Origin: an uncultured Flavobacteriales bacterium
Lineage (GTDB): Bacteria > Bacteroidota > Bacteroidia > Flavobacteriales_D > Crocinitomicaceae
NCBI GenBank assembly: GCA_903879765.1
Contig: CAIRMS010000078.1
Coordinates: 1 to 6,103 of the forward strand
DNA: 6,103 nucleotides
Direction of reading: 5' to 3'
Within the stretch, counting starts at the first letter, position 1; the number at the start of each line of letters is the position of its first letter. The translations under genes and the position numbers were made by a program. The notes beneath the pieces are model-generated. The model had not been told where the DNA came from and did not search any database. It saw nothing but the letters and a program-made list of their open reading frames with translations. Positions 1-6,103 of the stretch are shown here, one piece after another.

Positions 1-2552
1 GCGCAACGCATTTGACCTAATTTAGACTGAAAAGTGGTTGTTGGTTTTGAAGCTAGTTCATCCAGTTTTTTATAATACGAATTCGCTTTACTGTATTCTT
101 TCTTACCATAATAGTACCCTGCCAACTTCGATGCTGCGAATTCTGAATAAGCTGTTGTTGGTGTTTCTATGAATTTTTCAAAATAATTCATTGCATTGAC
201 CGAATCTTTTATTTTGAGGTAGCTATTCCCTAAATAAAAGTAAGTTTCATTTACGAATCGTCCATTTGGAAATTTGGTGAGGTAAATTTCGAAATTCGGA
301 GCCGCTTCAGCATAATTACTGTCTAGGTAACTATTCCATGCTGGAGAATAAAACATGTTTTCTTTCTCCTCTTTAGAAATATTTGCACATGGATATTGAT
401 CCGCAGTAGCTGATGCCAATTCTGGATTTTTCTGTGCATTATACACATCAATTAATGCCTTGACTACTTTTTCACACACTTCACGCTGTTGTTCAAATTC
501 AGCAAGAATGCTTTTGTATGCAGATTCCGCTTTAATGTAGTCCCATTTTTTATAATAGGCATCCGCCATGTCAAGACGGACATCCAACACATAAGTTGAC
601 GTTGGATATTCTTTTAGGAAATTTTCGTAAGCGATTAGTGCTTCATCAAAATCTCTTTCTGACATATAAGTTCTTCCTAATTCATACGAAGCATTCATTC
701 GGTACTTCGATTTCTTAAAATTAGTTAATAGCTCATTCAAGGTTTTGATTTTATCTTCTGGTTGCGCATTGTACCCATAAGCTTTTGCCAAGTAATACAT
801 CGCCTTATCATTCAACCCTGAATTAAGTGCTAATGCATCTTTGTAAAATTGAACGGCCAATAAATTTTGACGTGTCAAGTAATAAGAATCTGCCACACGG
901 AACGTCGCGTCTAAGACCTTATTTTTATCTTTTGGAGCAAATTGAAGGTATGTTCGAAAGGATTCTATCGATTGGTCATATGCCTCTTGGTCCATATACG
1001 CATAACCTATGTTGTAATACGCATCAATTTTTTCTGGCAATGAGTTCGACGCAGGAGAAGAAATAAACTCACGGTACATCGAAATAGCTTCTTTTAACTC
1101 CTTTTTACGGAAATAAACATCTGCCACCCAATAACGAGCTAAGGCCACCATTTGCGGATCAATTGGGTATTTTTCCACCAATTTGAATGCGTCCATTGCA
1201 TCATTATATTCATTCTTTTGAAATAACTCTACTCCATAATTAAATGCTACTGTTTGATAAACGGATTTTAATTTTGCGTCCATCGACGGAAGTTTATCCA
1301 AACTTTCAATAGCCTTCGCATAATTACTCGTTGTGGTATATACATTCACCAAGTATTGAAAAACGTCAGATTTTCGTTTCGTATTTGGGTAACGAGAAAG
1401 GTAGTTTTCAAATGCCCGAACTGATTCATCGTATGGATTTATGTCCACTTTAAAAGAAATCACTGCAAATTGATACAATGCATCTTCTTGAATGTTTTCA
1501 AGACTTTTCATTTCAGATGCACGTTCAAATGCACTTCTTGCAGGAAGTAATTTTTCAGCCTTTAAGTAAGCGTCGCCGATTTGATACATGGCGATATGAC
1601 CCAAACTGTCATCTACACGCGTCACTTTATCAAAATTCTTGATTGCTTTTTCGAACTGATTTGTCTTCAGGTAAGAGAATCCAAGTTCATAAAAATCATC
1701 TCTCGTTCCTTTAGATTTCGCATGGTATTTCTCTAAAAAGCCAATTGCTTCTTTATACTGTGCTAACTGATAGTAAGCATCTCCAATAATGTGCTGAATG
1801 ACCGCTTCATTGTTTACAAAGGTGCAACTCAAAACAGTTGGCGCAAAGTCGATTACCTCTTGGAATTTCCCCTGTTTGTGGAGAATTTGAGCAATATAAT
1901 AAGGAACTACACCACAAAAAGTAGAATCAGTTTTTAGTTTTTGAAAGCCCTCTAACGCCACTTGTAAAGCATTCTTCGTATAGCTTATATGAGAATAAAA
2001 ATACAAGCTTGGTTTCGCATATTGTGTGCTACCATCTTTCACATCTCTAAATGCATCATAAGAGGCTTCTAAATCACCCATTTGGAATGCGGAATACCCC
2101 ATTTTGAATAGAACTTCTTCTTTTTCATCTGATTCTACCTCTCGGACCGGAACTTTAGCATAAGCTAATTGAGCAGATTCAAAATCTTCATTTTGAAAGT
2201 GGTAATTACCTATTTTAAGTGCAATTCGGTTTTTGTAGATGTTATCAGGATACGCCTTCACAAATGCCTCCAGAAGTGGAATAGCATCATTGTTATGCAA
2301 CTCCAAAGCAGAAATCCCTTCAAAATAATACGCTTTTACTAAAAAAGGGTCATTGGGATTTCTTTTAGCATCAATACTGGAGCCTATAAAAGAGCGGAAC
2401 TCTTGTTTAGCTGCACCGTATTGGGCTTTTTCAAACAATTCTTCTCCTCGGAAGTAAGAAGCATTTTCACCGGCATATTTAGCCGATTCTTGTGCCCAAA
2501 ATTGAATGGGTAGCAAGAATGCAAAGACGAGATGGCGTAAGTTACGATTCAT
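1..2552 (-). CDS. Giant exported tetratricopeptide-repeat (TPR) protein, C-terminus beyond the left edge
   Basis: The frame starts at ATG 2552-2550 and stays open to the window edge, giving 850 full codons with no stop. I read every line in this frame, so it is not a pseudogene within the window. Residues 1-20 look like a Sec signal peptide: basic Arg3 and Arg6, a hydrophobic core LVFAFLLPIQFW, and likely cleavage after Ala20 (FWA|QES). There is no lipobox cysteine, so a soluble periplasmic or surface-attached protein fits better than a lipoprotein. From about residue 28 to the edge, roughly 20-22 degenerate TPR units follow one another, with recurring helix-A cores such as GDAYY, ADAYY, ADSYY, LGNSYL and helix-B cores such as YDQSIESFRTYL, often ending in YP. 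TPR arrays are protein-protein scaffolds; units of this type resemble YbgF/BamD envelope-assembly proteins. Bacteroidota commonly encode TPR proteins of about 1000 residues, so some 100-200 residues are probably missing. Partner and exact role are unknown. The gene is divergent from ftsE. Confidence 0.88.
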   Translation of the reverse strand, partial: MNRNLRHLVFAFLLPIQFWAQESAKYAGENASYFRGEELFEKAQYGAAKQEFRSFIGSSIDAKRNPNDPFLVKAYYFEGISALELHNNDAIPLLEAFVKAYPDNIYKNRIALKIGNYHFQNEDFESAQLAYAKVPVREVESDEKEEVLFKMGYSAFQMGDLEASYDAFRDVKDGSTQYAKPSLYFYSHISYTKNALQVALEGFQKLKTDSTFCGVVPYYIAQILHKQGKFQEVIDFAPTVLSCTFVNNEAVIQHIIGDAYYQLAQYKEAIGFLEKYHAKSKGTRDDFYELGFSYLKTNQFEKAIKNFDKVTRVDDSLGHIAMYQIGDAYLKAEKLLPARSAFERASEMKSLENIQEDALYQFAVISFKVDINPYDESVRAFENYLSRYPNTKRKSDVFQYLVNVYTTTSNYAKAIESLDKLPSMDAKLKSVYQTVAFNYGVELFQKNEYNDAMDAFKLVEKYPIDPQMVALARYWVADVYFRKKELKEAISMYREFISSPASNSLPEKIDAYYNIGYAYMDQEAYDQSIESFRTYLQFAPKDKNKVLDATFRVADSYYLTRQNLLAVQFYKDALALNSGLNDKAMYYLAKAYGYNAQPEDKIKTLNELLTNFKKSKYRMNASYELGRTYMSERDFDEALIAYENFLKEYPTSTYVLDVRLDMADAYYKKWDYIKAESAYKSILAEFEQQREVCEKVVKALIDVYNAQKNPELASATADQYPCANISKEEKENMFYSPAWNSYLDSNYAEAAPNFEIYLTKFPNGRFVNETYFYLGNSYLKIKDSVNAMNYFEKFIETPTTAYSEFAASKLAGYYYGKKEYSKANSYYKKLDELASKPTTTFQSKLGQMRC

Positions 2553-2691
2553 AGAATGTAAAATTACAATTGGGTGGGTGCGGGAATGAAGGAGTATTCA
2601 AAAGTTTTAAACCTGAAAGTGTTAAGATATTATCGCATGTGGTATTAAAAGGTTACGCCAAAATCAGCACATTTGTCTTAAATTCAAGATT
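2553..2691. other. Divergent intergenic region between the TPR gene and ftsE
   Basis: These 139 bp must carry the start signals for both the leftward TPR gene and rightward ftsE. No Shine-Dalgarno sequence sits correctly before either start, as is usual in Bacteroidota; both starts are preceded by A/T-rich sequence. The region contains two 9-bp odd palindromes, GTTTTAAAC (2604-2612) and GATATTATC (2626-2634), with centres 22 bp apart. They could be operator half-sites, or chance in AT-rich DNA. Partial matches to the Bacteroidota -7 element TAnnTTTG occur on both strands: CACATTTG at 2668-2675 on the plus strand, and TGATTTTG (2666-2659) and AACTTTTG (2606-2599) on the minus strand. Each has one mismatch in the six defined bases. 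No RNA structure or riboswitch is evident. Confidence 0.6.
2659..2687 (-). promoter_or_regulatory. Candidate Bacteroidota-type promoter for the TPR gene
   Basis: Read on the minus strand, TTG (2687-2685), an 18-bp spacer and TGATTTTG (2666-2659) resemble the Bacteroidota promoter TTG / TAnnTTTG, with one mismatch (G for A) in the -7 box. Transcription would begin near 2652 and leave a leader of about 100 nt before the TPR start codon. The -33 element lies within 5 bp of the ftsE start codon, so transcription of the two divergent genes might interfere. A second minus-strand box, AACTTTTG at 2606-2599, is closer to the gene but lacks a good TTG. The short motif makes this a weak call. Confidence 0.25.
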
Positions 2692-3369
2692 GTGTCAAAA
2701 GTAATTACCCTCGCAAATGCCCAAATCTATCAACAAGAACAGCTGATAGTGAAGAACGTATGGTTCGATTTGGAAGAAACTGAATTCGCTTATTTAATTG
2801 GAAAAACAGGCAGCGGAAAAAGTAGTTTACTCAAAACGCTCTATGGAGAACTCCCTTTAAAAGAAGGTGAAGGACACGTTTCTGAATACAATTTAAAGCG
2901 TATTACAAAGAAGGAAATTCCATTTTTGAGACGAAAAATCGGGATTGTATTTCAAGATTTTCAACTTCTTCCGGATCGCACTGTGATCGATAACCTTGCC
3001 TTTGTACTAGGAGCTACTGGCTGGAAGGATAAGGAACTCATTCGGAAACGCGCTTTGAGTTGTTTACAATTGGTTGGAATCGAACAAAAAGCAAACAACT
3101 TCCCACATACTTTATCAGGGGGAGAACAACAAAGGGTTTCTATTGCACGTGCATTATTAAATCAACCTTCCCTTATTCTTGCTGATGAGCCAACAGGAAA
3201 TTTAGATCCTGAAACATCAGAAGAGATTATGCAGTTACTGATTGCTGTGGCGAAAGAAGAAAACACAGCGATTTTAATGGCCACGCATGACATGAATATG
3301 GTAGATAAATTCCCGGGAAGAATCCTAAAAGTGGAAGAAGGTGAATTAATTGAAGTGAATAAAGTTTAA
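2692..3369 (+). CDS. ftsE: Cell-division ABC transporter ATP-binding protein FtsE
   Basis: This 225-residue ATPase, the usual FtsE length, works on the cytoplasmic face of the inner membrane with the membrane protein FtsX. In the studied bacteria the FtsEX pair couples ATP hydrolysis to activation of peptidoglycan hydrolases at the division septum. All ABC motifs are visible and intact: Walker A GKTGSGKS (37-44), Q-loop Gln88 in FQDF, signature LSGGEQ (141-146), Walker B LILADE (161-166) with catalytic Glu166, D-loop NLD (170-172) and H-loop His199. The FLRRKIGIVFQDFQLLPDRT stretch (78-97) is typical of FtsE. The start is GTG at 2692: an in-frame stop lies at 2623-2625, no ATG occurs between, and GTG gives the expected N-terminus. 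ftsX is not adjacent: the upstream neighbour is divergent and the downstream one convergent. Its stop overlaps the ansA stop by 4 nt. LolD-like ATPases are the main alternative, less likely on motif context. Confidence 0.9.
   Translation: MSKVITLANAQIYQQEQLIVKNVWFDLEETEFAYLIGKTGSGKSSLLKTLYGELPLKEGEGHVSEYNLKRITKKEIPFLRRKIGIVFQDFQLLPDRTVIDNLAFVLGATGWKDKELIRKRALSCLQLVGIEQKANNFPHTLSGGEQQRVSIARALLNQPSLILADEPTGNLDPETSEEIMQLLIAVAKEENTAILMATHDMNMVDKFPGRILKVEEGELIEVNKV
3366..3369. other. Shared palindromic stop codons of convergent ftsE and ansA
   Basis: The four bases TTAA hold both stops. On the plus strand TAA at 3367-3369 ends ftsE; on the minus strand TAA at 3368-3366 ends ansA. The two coding regions therefore overlap tail to tail by 4 bp with no spacer. 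Confidence 0.9.
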
Positions 3370-4382
3370 TCCATTTCACCTACAAGGGAAACTTGTAAGC
3401 TTTCTTTAATGGCTGTTTCGTCTGTAGAACCGAGTAGGTACATCAACTTTGTCAATGCCGCTTCACTCGTTAAATTTCTACCACTAATCACTCCAACACG
3501 TTCGAAAAAAGAACTCGTTTGATAAATTCCTTGTTGAACTGCACCAGAGCCGCATTGCGTAATATTCAAAACAATCCCTCCGGTTTCAATAAACTCCGTT
3601 ACCATTTTTTGAAAATGAACATCTGATGGAGCATTCCCAGAACCGTAAGTTTCCAGGACAATTGCTTTCACGCGCGCATCTTTAAATATGGACTCATATA
3701 CCTCAAAATTCATTCCCGGATATAAGCGAATCAGTGCTACTTGATTTTGAAGTTCTGAGAAAACAGTAAGTTGGGTTAAACTTGATCTAAAAAGACGATC
3801 CTTTTGCCATTCAATATGAATCCCCGCCTTTGCTAATTCTGGATAATTCGGTGATTGAAAAGCTTCAAACTGATTCGCTGAAATCTTACTACTTCGATTT
3901 CCTCGGTACAAGGAATATTCAAAATAAACAGCGACTTCTTGAAGGATTGCCGCTCCATTTTCATCCTTCATACCAGCAATTTCAATGGCCGTAATTAGGT
4001 TTTCTTTTCCATCCGTTCGAATGGTTCCGATAGGTAATTGTGAGCCCGTAAATACTACAGGTTTCTTCAATCCTTGCAGCATAAAACTTAATGCAGAAGC
4101 AGAAAAAGCCATCGTATCCGAACCATGTAAAATAACAAAACCATCATAGTGCGCATAATGCTCTTCCACTAATTTTGCCATCATTTTCCAATGAGTCAAA
4201 TTCATTTCAGATGAATCGATTGGTTCGTCGAAAGAAATGCTTTCAATGTGCACGTTTAGTCTGGTCAATTCTGGAACGTGGTCGTGGATGTGTTTGAAAT
4301 TAAAGCTCTCCAATTCTCCAGTGTGTGGATTTTTGATCATTCCAATGGTTCCACCTGTATATATGAGGAGAATTTTAGTCAT
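3366..4382 (-). CDS. ansA: Type I (cytoplasmic) L-asparaginase
   Basis: This 338-residue enzyme hydrolyses L-asparagine to aspartate and ammonia. It has no signal peptide, and its length and C-terminal NITQCGSGAVQQG segment (273-285) match the cytoplasmic type I branch represented by E. coli AnsA. Visible active-site elements are the first catalytic Thr9 in YTGGTIGM, the substrate-binding PIDSS loop (54-58), the second catalytic block HGSDTM (86-91) with Asp89, and Lys166 in RGNRSSK. In the second block the usual nucleophile-assisting threonine is Ser88 (codon TCG at 4121-4119). ATG at 4382 is preferred because it places TGGTIG nine residues in, as in the family. An upstream ATG at 4427 would add 15 unrelated residues and deepen the overlap with tatD. 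The start lies inside the tatD stop (ATGACTAA, 8-nt overlap), so translational coupling is likely. It is the last gene of galE-tatD-ansA. Confidence 0.92.
   Translation of the reverse strand: MTKILLIYTGGTIGMIKNPHTGELESFNFKHIHDHVPELTRLNVHIESISFDEPIDSSEMNLTHWKMMAKLVEEHYAHYDGFVILHGSDTMAFSASALSFMLQGLKKPVVFTGSQLPIGTIRTDGKENLITAIEIAGMKDENGAAILQEVAVYFEYSLYRGNRSSKISANQFEAFQSPNYPELAKAGIHIEWQKDRLFRSSLTQLTVFSELQNQVALIRLYPGMNFEVYESIFKDARVKAIVLETYGSGNAPSDVHFQKMVTEFIETGGIVLNITQCGSGAVQQGIYQTSSFFERVGVISGRNLTSEAALTKLMYLLGSTDETAIKESLQVSLVGEMD
3381..3407 (+). terminator. Weak candidate intrinsic terminator for ftsE, inside the 3' end of ansA
   Basis: A perfect 6-bp inverted repeat, TACAAG (3381-3386) and CTTGTA (3392-3397) with loop GGAAA, is followed by the T-rich run AGCTTTCTTT on the plus strand. 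It begins 12 nt after the ftsE stop. The stem has only two G:C pairs, so it would be weak, and it lies in codons for the last ~13 residues of ansA, so it may be coincidental. No comparable hairpin was found for ansA in the opposite direction. Confidence 0.25.
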
Positions 4383-5178
4383 TCGATAAATGTATAAAAT
4401 TTTGCAATTGAAATAACTCGATTGCATTCTGACTGGTTACTTTCTTTACCTCATCCATAGACACGCCGAGAATATCAACCATTTTCCCCGCAACTTCTGA
4501 AACGTAACTCGATTCATTTCGCTTACCTCTGTATGGCACAGGACTTAAATATGGAGCGTCTGTTTCTAATAGCAAGCGATTCATGGGGATATGCGGAAGT
4601 ACTTCCTGCAATCCTGCATTTTTGTATGTTAAAACACCACCTATTCCAAAGTAAAAGTGCTTATACGTCAGTATCTTCTTGACTTGTTCCACACTTCCTG
4701 TATAACAATGAAACACACCTGTTAAATCAGCTGTACCTTCTTCATCTAACATGTGAAACAATTCATCAAATGCTTTTCGAACATGAATGGCAATGGGCAA
4801 TTTCAGTTCTTTTGCCCAACGAATTTGTGTGCGAAAAACTTCCTTTTGTTCTTCTAAAAACGTTTTATCCCAGTAGAGGTCCATTCCGATTTCTCCTACA
4901 GCACAATATTGACTAGGATTCGCGAATAATTTTTCTTCTATGGTTTTTAATTCTTCCTTCCAGTTTTCTTTCACATAGGTTGGATGTAAACCCATCATTT
5001 GGATGCATTGCGGATAAGCCGCTGCCAATTTCTCCATTGGTTCGATTGAACTAACATCAATATTTGGCAACAAAATGGCACGAAGTCCAGCTTCATTTCC
5101 ACGTTGCATCATTTCGGATAAATCCTCTGAAAACTCTTCCGCATACAGATGCGCGTGCGTATCAATCAAAAAAGACAT
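4375..5178 (-). CDS. tatD: TatD-family metal-dependent hydrolase/DNase
   Basis: This 267-residue cytoplasmic protein has the TatD TIM-barrel amidohydrolase fold and the full set of metal ligands: His8 and His10 in DTHAHL, Glu96 in AVGEIGMD, His132 in IAIHVRK, His157 in FHCYTG and Asp207 in LLETDAPYLSP. Family members such as E. coli TatD, YcfH and YjjV are magnesium-dependent 3'-5' exonucleases or DNases implicated in DNA repair and turnover; the physiological substrate of this copy cannot be read from sequence. Length is typical (about 255-270). ATG at 5178 gives the standard MxxxIDTHAHL beginning. It starts 1 nt after the galE stop (TAAGATG) and ends inside the ansA start, so it is the middle gene of a translationally packed operon. 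The TatD name is a family name; no Tat-export role is implied. Which paralogue (TatD, YcfH or YjjV type) is uncertain. Confidence 0.92.
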   Translation of the reverse strand: MSFLIDTHAHLYAEEFSEDLSEMMQRGNEAGLRAILLPNIDVSSIEPMEKLAAAYPQCIQMMGLHPTYVKENWKEELKTIEEKLFANPSQYCAVGEIGMDLYWDKTFLEEQKEVFRTQIRWAKELKLPIAIHVRKAFDELFHMLDEEGTADLTGVFHCYTGSVEQVKKILTYKHFYFGIGGVLTYKNAGLQEVLPHIPMNRLLLETDAPYLSPVPYRGKRNESSYVSEVAGKMVDILGVSMDEVKKVTSQNAIELFQLQNFIHLSND

Positions 5179-5179
5179 C

Positions 5180-6103
5180 TTAATTCATTTTATGAAGGGC
5201 CAATTCCCAATTCCATGCATCGCGAACAGCATCTTCAATGTTTCTTGTTGCTTTCCATTGGAGCAATTCGTTTGATTTCGTTGCATTGGCGTAAATCTCA
5301 ATAACGTCACCAGCTCTTTTGGGACCAATTTGATAATTCAGCGCTTGATTTGTTACTTTTTCAAACACATGAATTACTTCTAACACAGTTGTTCCGGTAC
5401 CTGTGCCAATGTTCACTGCCTCGAGGCATCCGTTTTCTTGTTTTTCCAAAAATTGTATCGCTTGAACATGTGCTTCAGCTAAATCCATTACGTGAATGTA
5501 ATCTCGTACACAAGATCCGTCGCGCGTCGGATAATCAGCTCCAAAAACAGTTAAGCTCGCTTGTTTGCCAATAGCTGTTTGCGTTATAAATGGCAATAAG
5601 TTATTTGGTTTTCCAATAGGAAACTCCCCTATTTTCGAACTCGAATGAGCACCTACTGGATTAAAGTAGCGGAGGTTCATCAAGTGAAAATTCGGTGCGG
5701 ATTTGTAGAAATCCGTAATGATTTGTTCCCCGATCCATTTCGTGTAACCATATGGTGATTCCGGTAAACTTTTCGGTGTTTCTTCGTGTACTTCTTTGGT
5801 TTCCTTTGGCTCACCATAAACGGTACAAGAGGAAGAGAAAACAAAGTTTTGAACCTTGAATTCTTCTAACAAAGAAAGAATATTGATTAATCCAACCAAG
5901 TTATTTTGGTAGTACTGAAGTGGTTTTTCCACAGATTCTCCAACTGCCTTATATGCCGCGAAATGAATAATTCCGTGAAACGAATACTGTTGGAAAATCT
6001 CCCTCATACGCTCTACTTGGCAAACATCTACCCGGTGAACGATGGGTTGAAAACCCAAAATTTCCGTTAATCCATTTAGTGCAATTTCGCTTGCGTTACG
6101 AAA
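5180..6103 (-). CDS. galE: UDP-glucose 4-epimerase GalE, N-terminus beyond the right edge
   Basis: The frame is open to the right edge, so 307 C-terminal residues of an extended-SDR epimerase are present. About 35-40 residues with the NAD-binding GxxGYIGS loop are missing. GalE interconverts UDP-glucose and UDP-galactose, feeding the Leloir pathway and surface-glycan precursors. Visible motifs, numbered from the first residue in the window: HFAAYKAVGESVEKP (47-61), FSSSCTVYG with catalytic Ser92 (89-97), YGYTK with Tyr118 and Lys122 (the YxxxK pair), LRYFNPVGAH (144-153), VRDYIHVMDLAEAH (199-212) and the UDP-binding RAGD (263-266). A TTG at 6058 is not the start, because GalE-like sequence (SEIALNGLTEILGF) continues upstream in frame to 6103. 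The residue matching E. coli Tyr299, which influences acceptance of N-acetylated sugars, is Ile270 here. galE is the most upstream visible gene of the operon with tatD and ansA; its promoter lies outside the window. Confidence 0.93.
   Translation of the reverse strand, partial: FRNASEIALNGLTEILGFQPIVHRVDVCQVERMREIFQQYSFHGIIHFAAYKAVGESVEKPLQYYQNNLVGLINILSLLEEFKVQNFVFSSSCTVYGEPKETKEVHEETPKSLPESPYGYTKWIGEQIITDFYKSAPNFHLMNLRYFNPVGAHSSSKIGEFPIGKPNNLLPFITQTAIGKQASLTVFGADYPTRDGSCVRDYIHVMDLAEAHVQAIQFLEKQENGCLEAVNIGTGTGTTVLEVIHVFEKVTNQALNYQIGPKRAGDVIEIYANATKSNELLQWKATRNIEDAVRDAWNWELALHKMN

Noticed and set aside
827..1066. Plus-strand open frame of 79 codons
   Set aside because: It lies antisense inside the continuous TPR coding frame and has no recognisable motifs.
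1..2552. DNA-level tandem repeats in the TPR gene
   Set aside because: The similarity between units is at protein level only; I saw no direct nucleotide repeats long enough to call.
2586..2648. 20-codon frame (ATG to TAA) upstream of ftsE as a leader peptide
   Set aside because: There is no positioned ribosome site, no attenuator-like structure after it and no regulatory codon run; a frame of this length is expected by chance.
2668..2675. CACATTTG as a firm ftsE promoter -7 box
   Set aside because: It has one mismatch and only TTA about 20 bp upstream instead of TTG, so it is too weak to annotate separately.
4383..4427. Longer ansA starting at ATG 4427 (15 extra residues)
   Set aside because: The extension reads tatD sequence in another frame, is unlike the family N-terminus, and the ATG at 4382 places TGGTIG correctly.
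5075..5275. Plus-strand open frame of 66 codons across the tatD/galE junction
   Set aside because: It is antisense to two well-supported genes and has no family features.
5350..5574. Plus-strand open frame of 74 codons
   Set aside because: It is antisense to galE and shows no recognisable domain.
6056..6058. TTG as the galE start
   Set aside because: GalE-like residues continue upstream in frame to 6103, so the gene runs off the window.

Overview
The window looks like a piece of a Bacteroidota chromosome, most likely Flavobacteriales and possibly near Crocinitomicaceae/Fluviicola. The basis is moderate-to-low GC throughout, AT-rich translation starts without convincing Shine-Dalgarno sequences, an FtsE of the Bacteroidota type, a cytoplasmic (type I) asparaginase next to TatD, and a very long exported TPR protein of the kind common in that phylum. 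The genus assignment is inferred from recalled protein similarity, not from a search.

Layout from left to right: (1) 1-2552, minus strand: the N-terminal 850 residues of a giant secreted tetratricopeptide-repeat protein whose C-terminus lies beyond the left edge. (2) 2553-2691: a 139-bp divergent intergenic region, the only clear intergenic control region in the window. (3) 2692-3369, plus strand: the cell-division ABC ATPase FtsE, starting at GTG, with no ftsX beside it in this window. (4) 3366-5178 and on to the right edge, minus strand: a tightly packed operon transcribed right to left, galE (5' end missing) - tatD - ansA. galE and tatD are 1 nt apart; tatD and ansA overlap by 8 nt.

ftsE and ansA converge tail to tail and share the palindrome TTAA, which supplies both stop codons, so no dedicated terminator fits between them. 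A small hairpin followed by a T-rich run lies inside the 3' end of ansA and is a weak candidate terminator for ftsE.

Functionally the window combines envelope functions (the FtsE division ATPase, the exported TPR scaffold, and GalE sugar-nucleotide supply for surface glycans) with housekeeping metabolism (TatD nuclease/hydrolase and asparaginase). Every base is accounted for by five ordinary genes and one short intergenic region. I see no tRNA, rRNA, CRISPR array, insertion sequence, toxin-antitoxin pair or defence module. I do not think the window holds an undescribed system. The points most worth a second look are the Thr-to-Ser change at a catalytic position of the asparaginase, the overlapping convergent stops, the uncharacterised giant TPR protein, and the substrate-gate residue of GalE.
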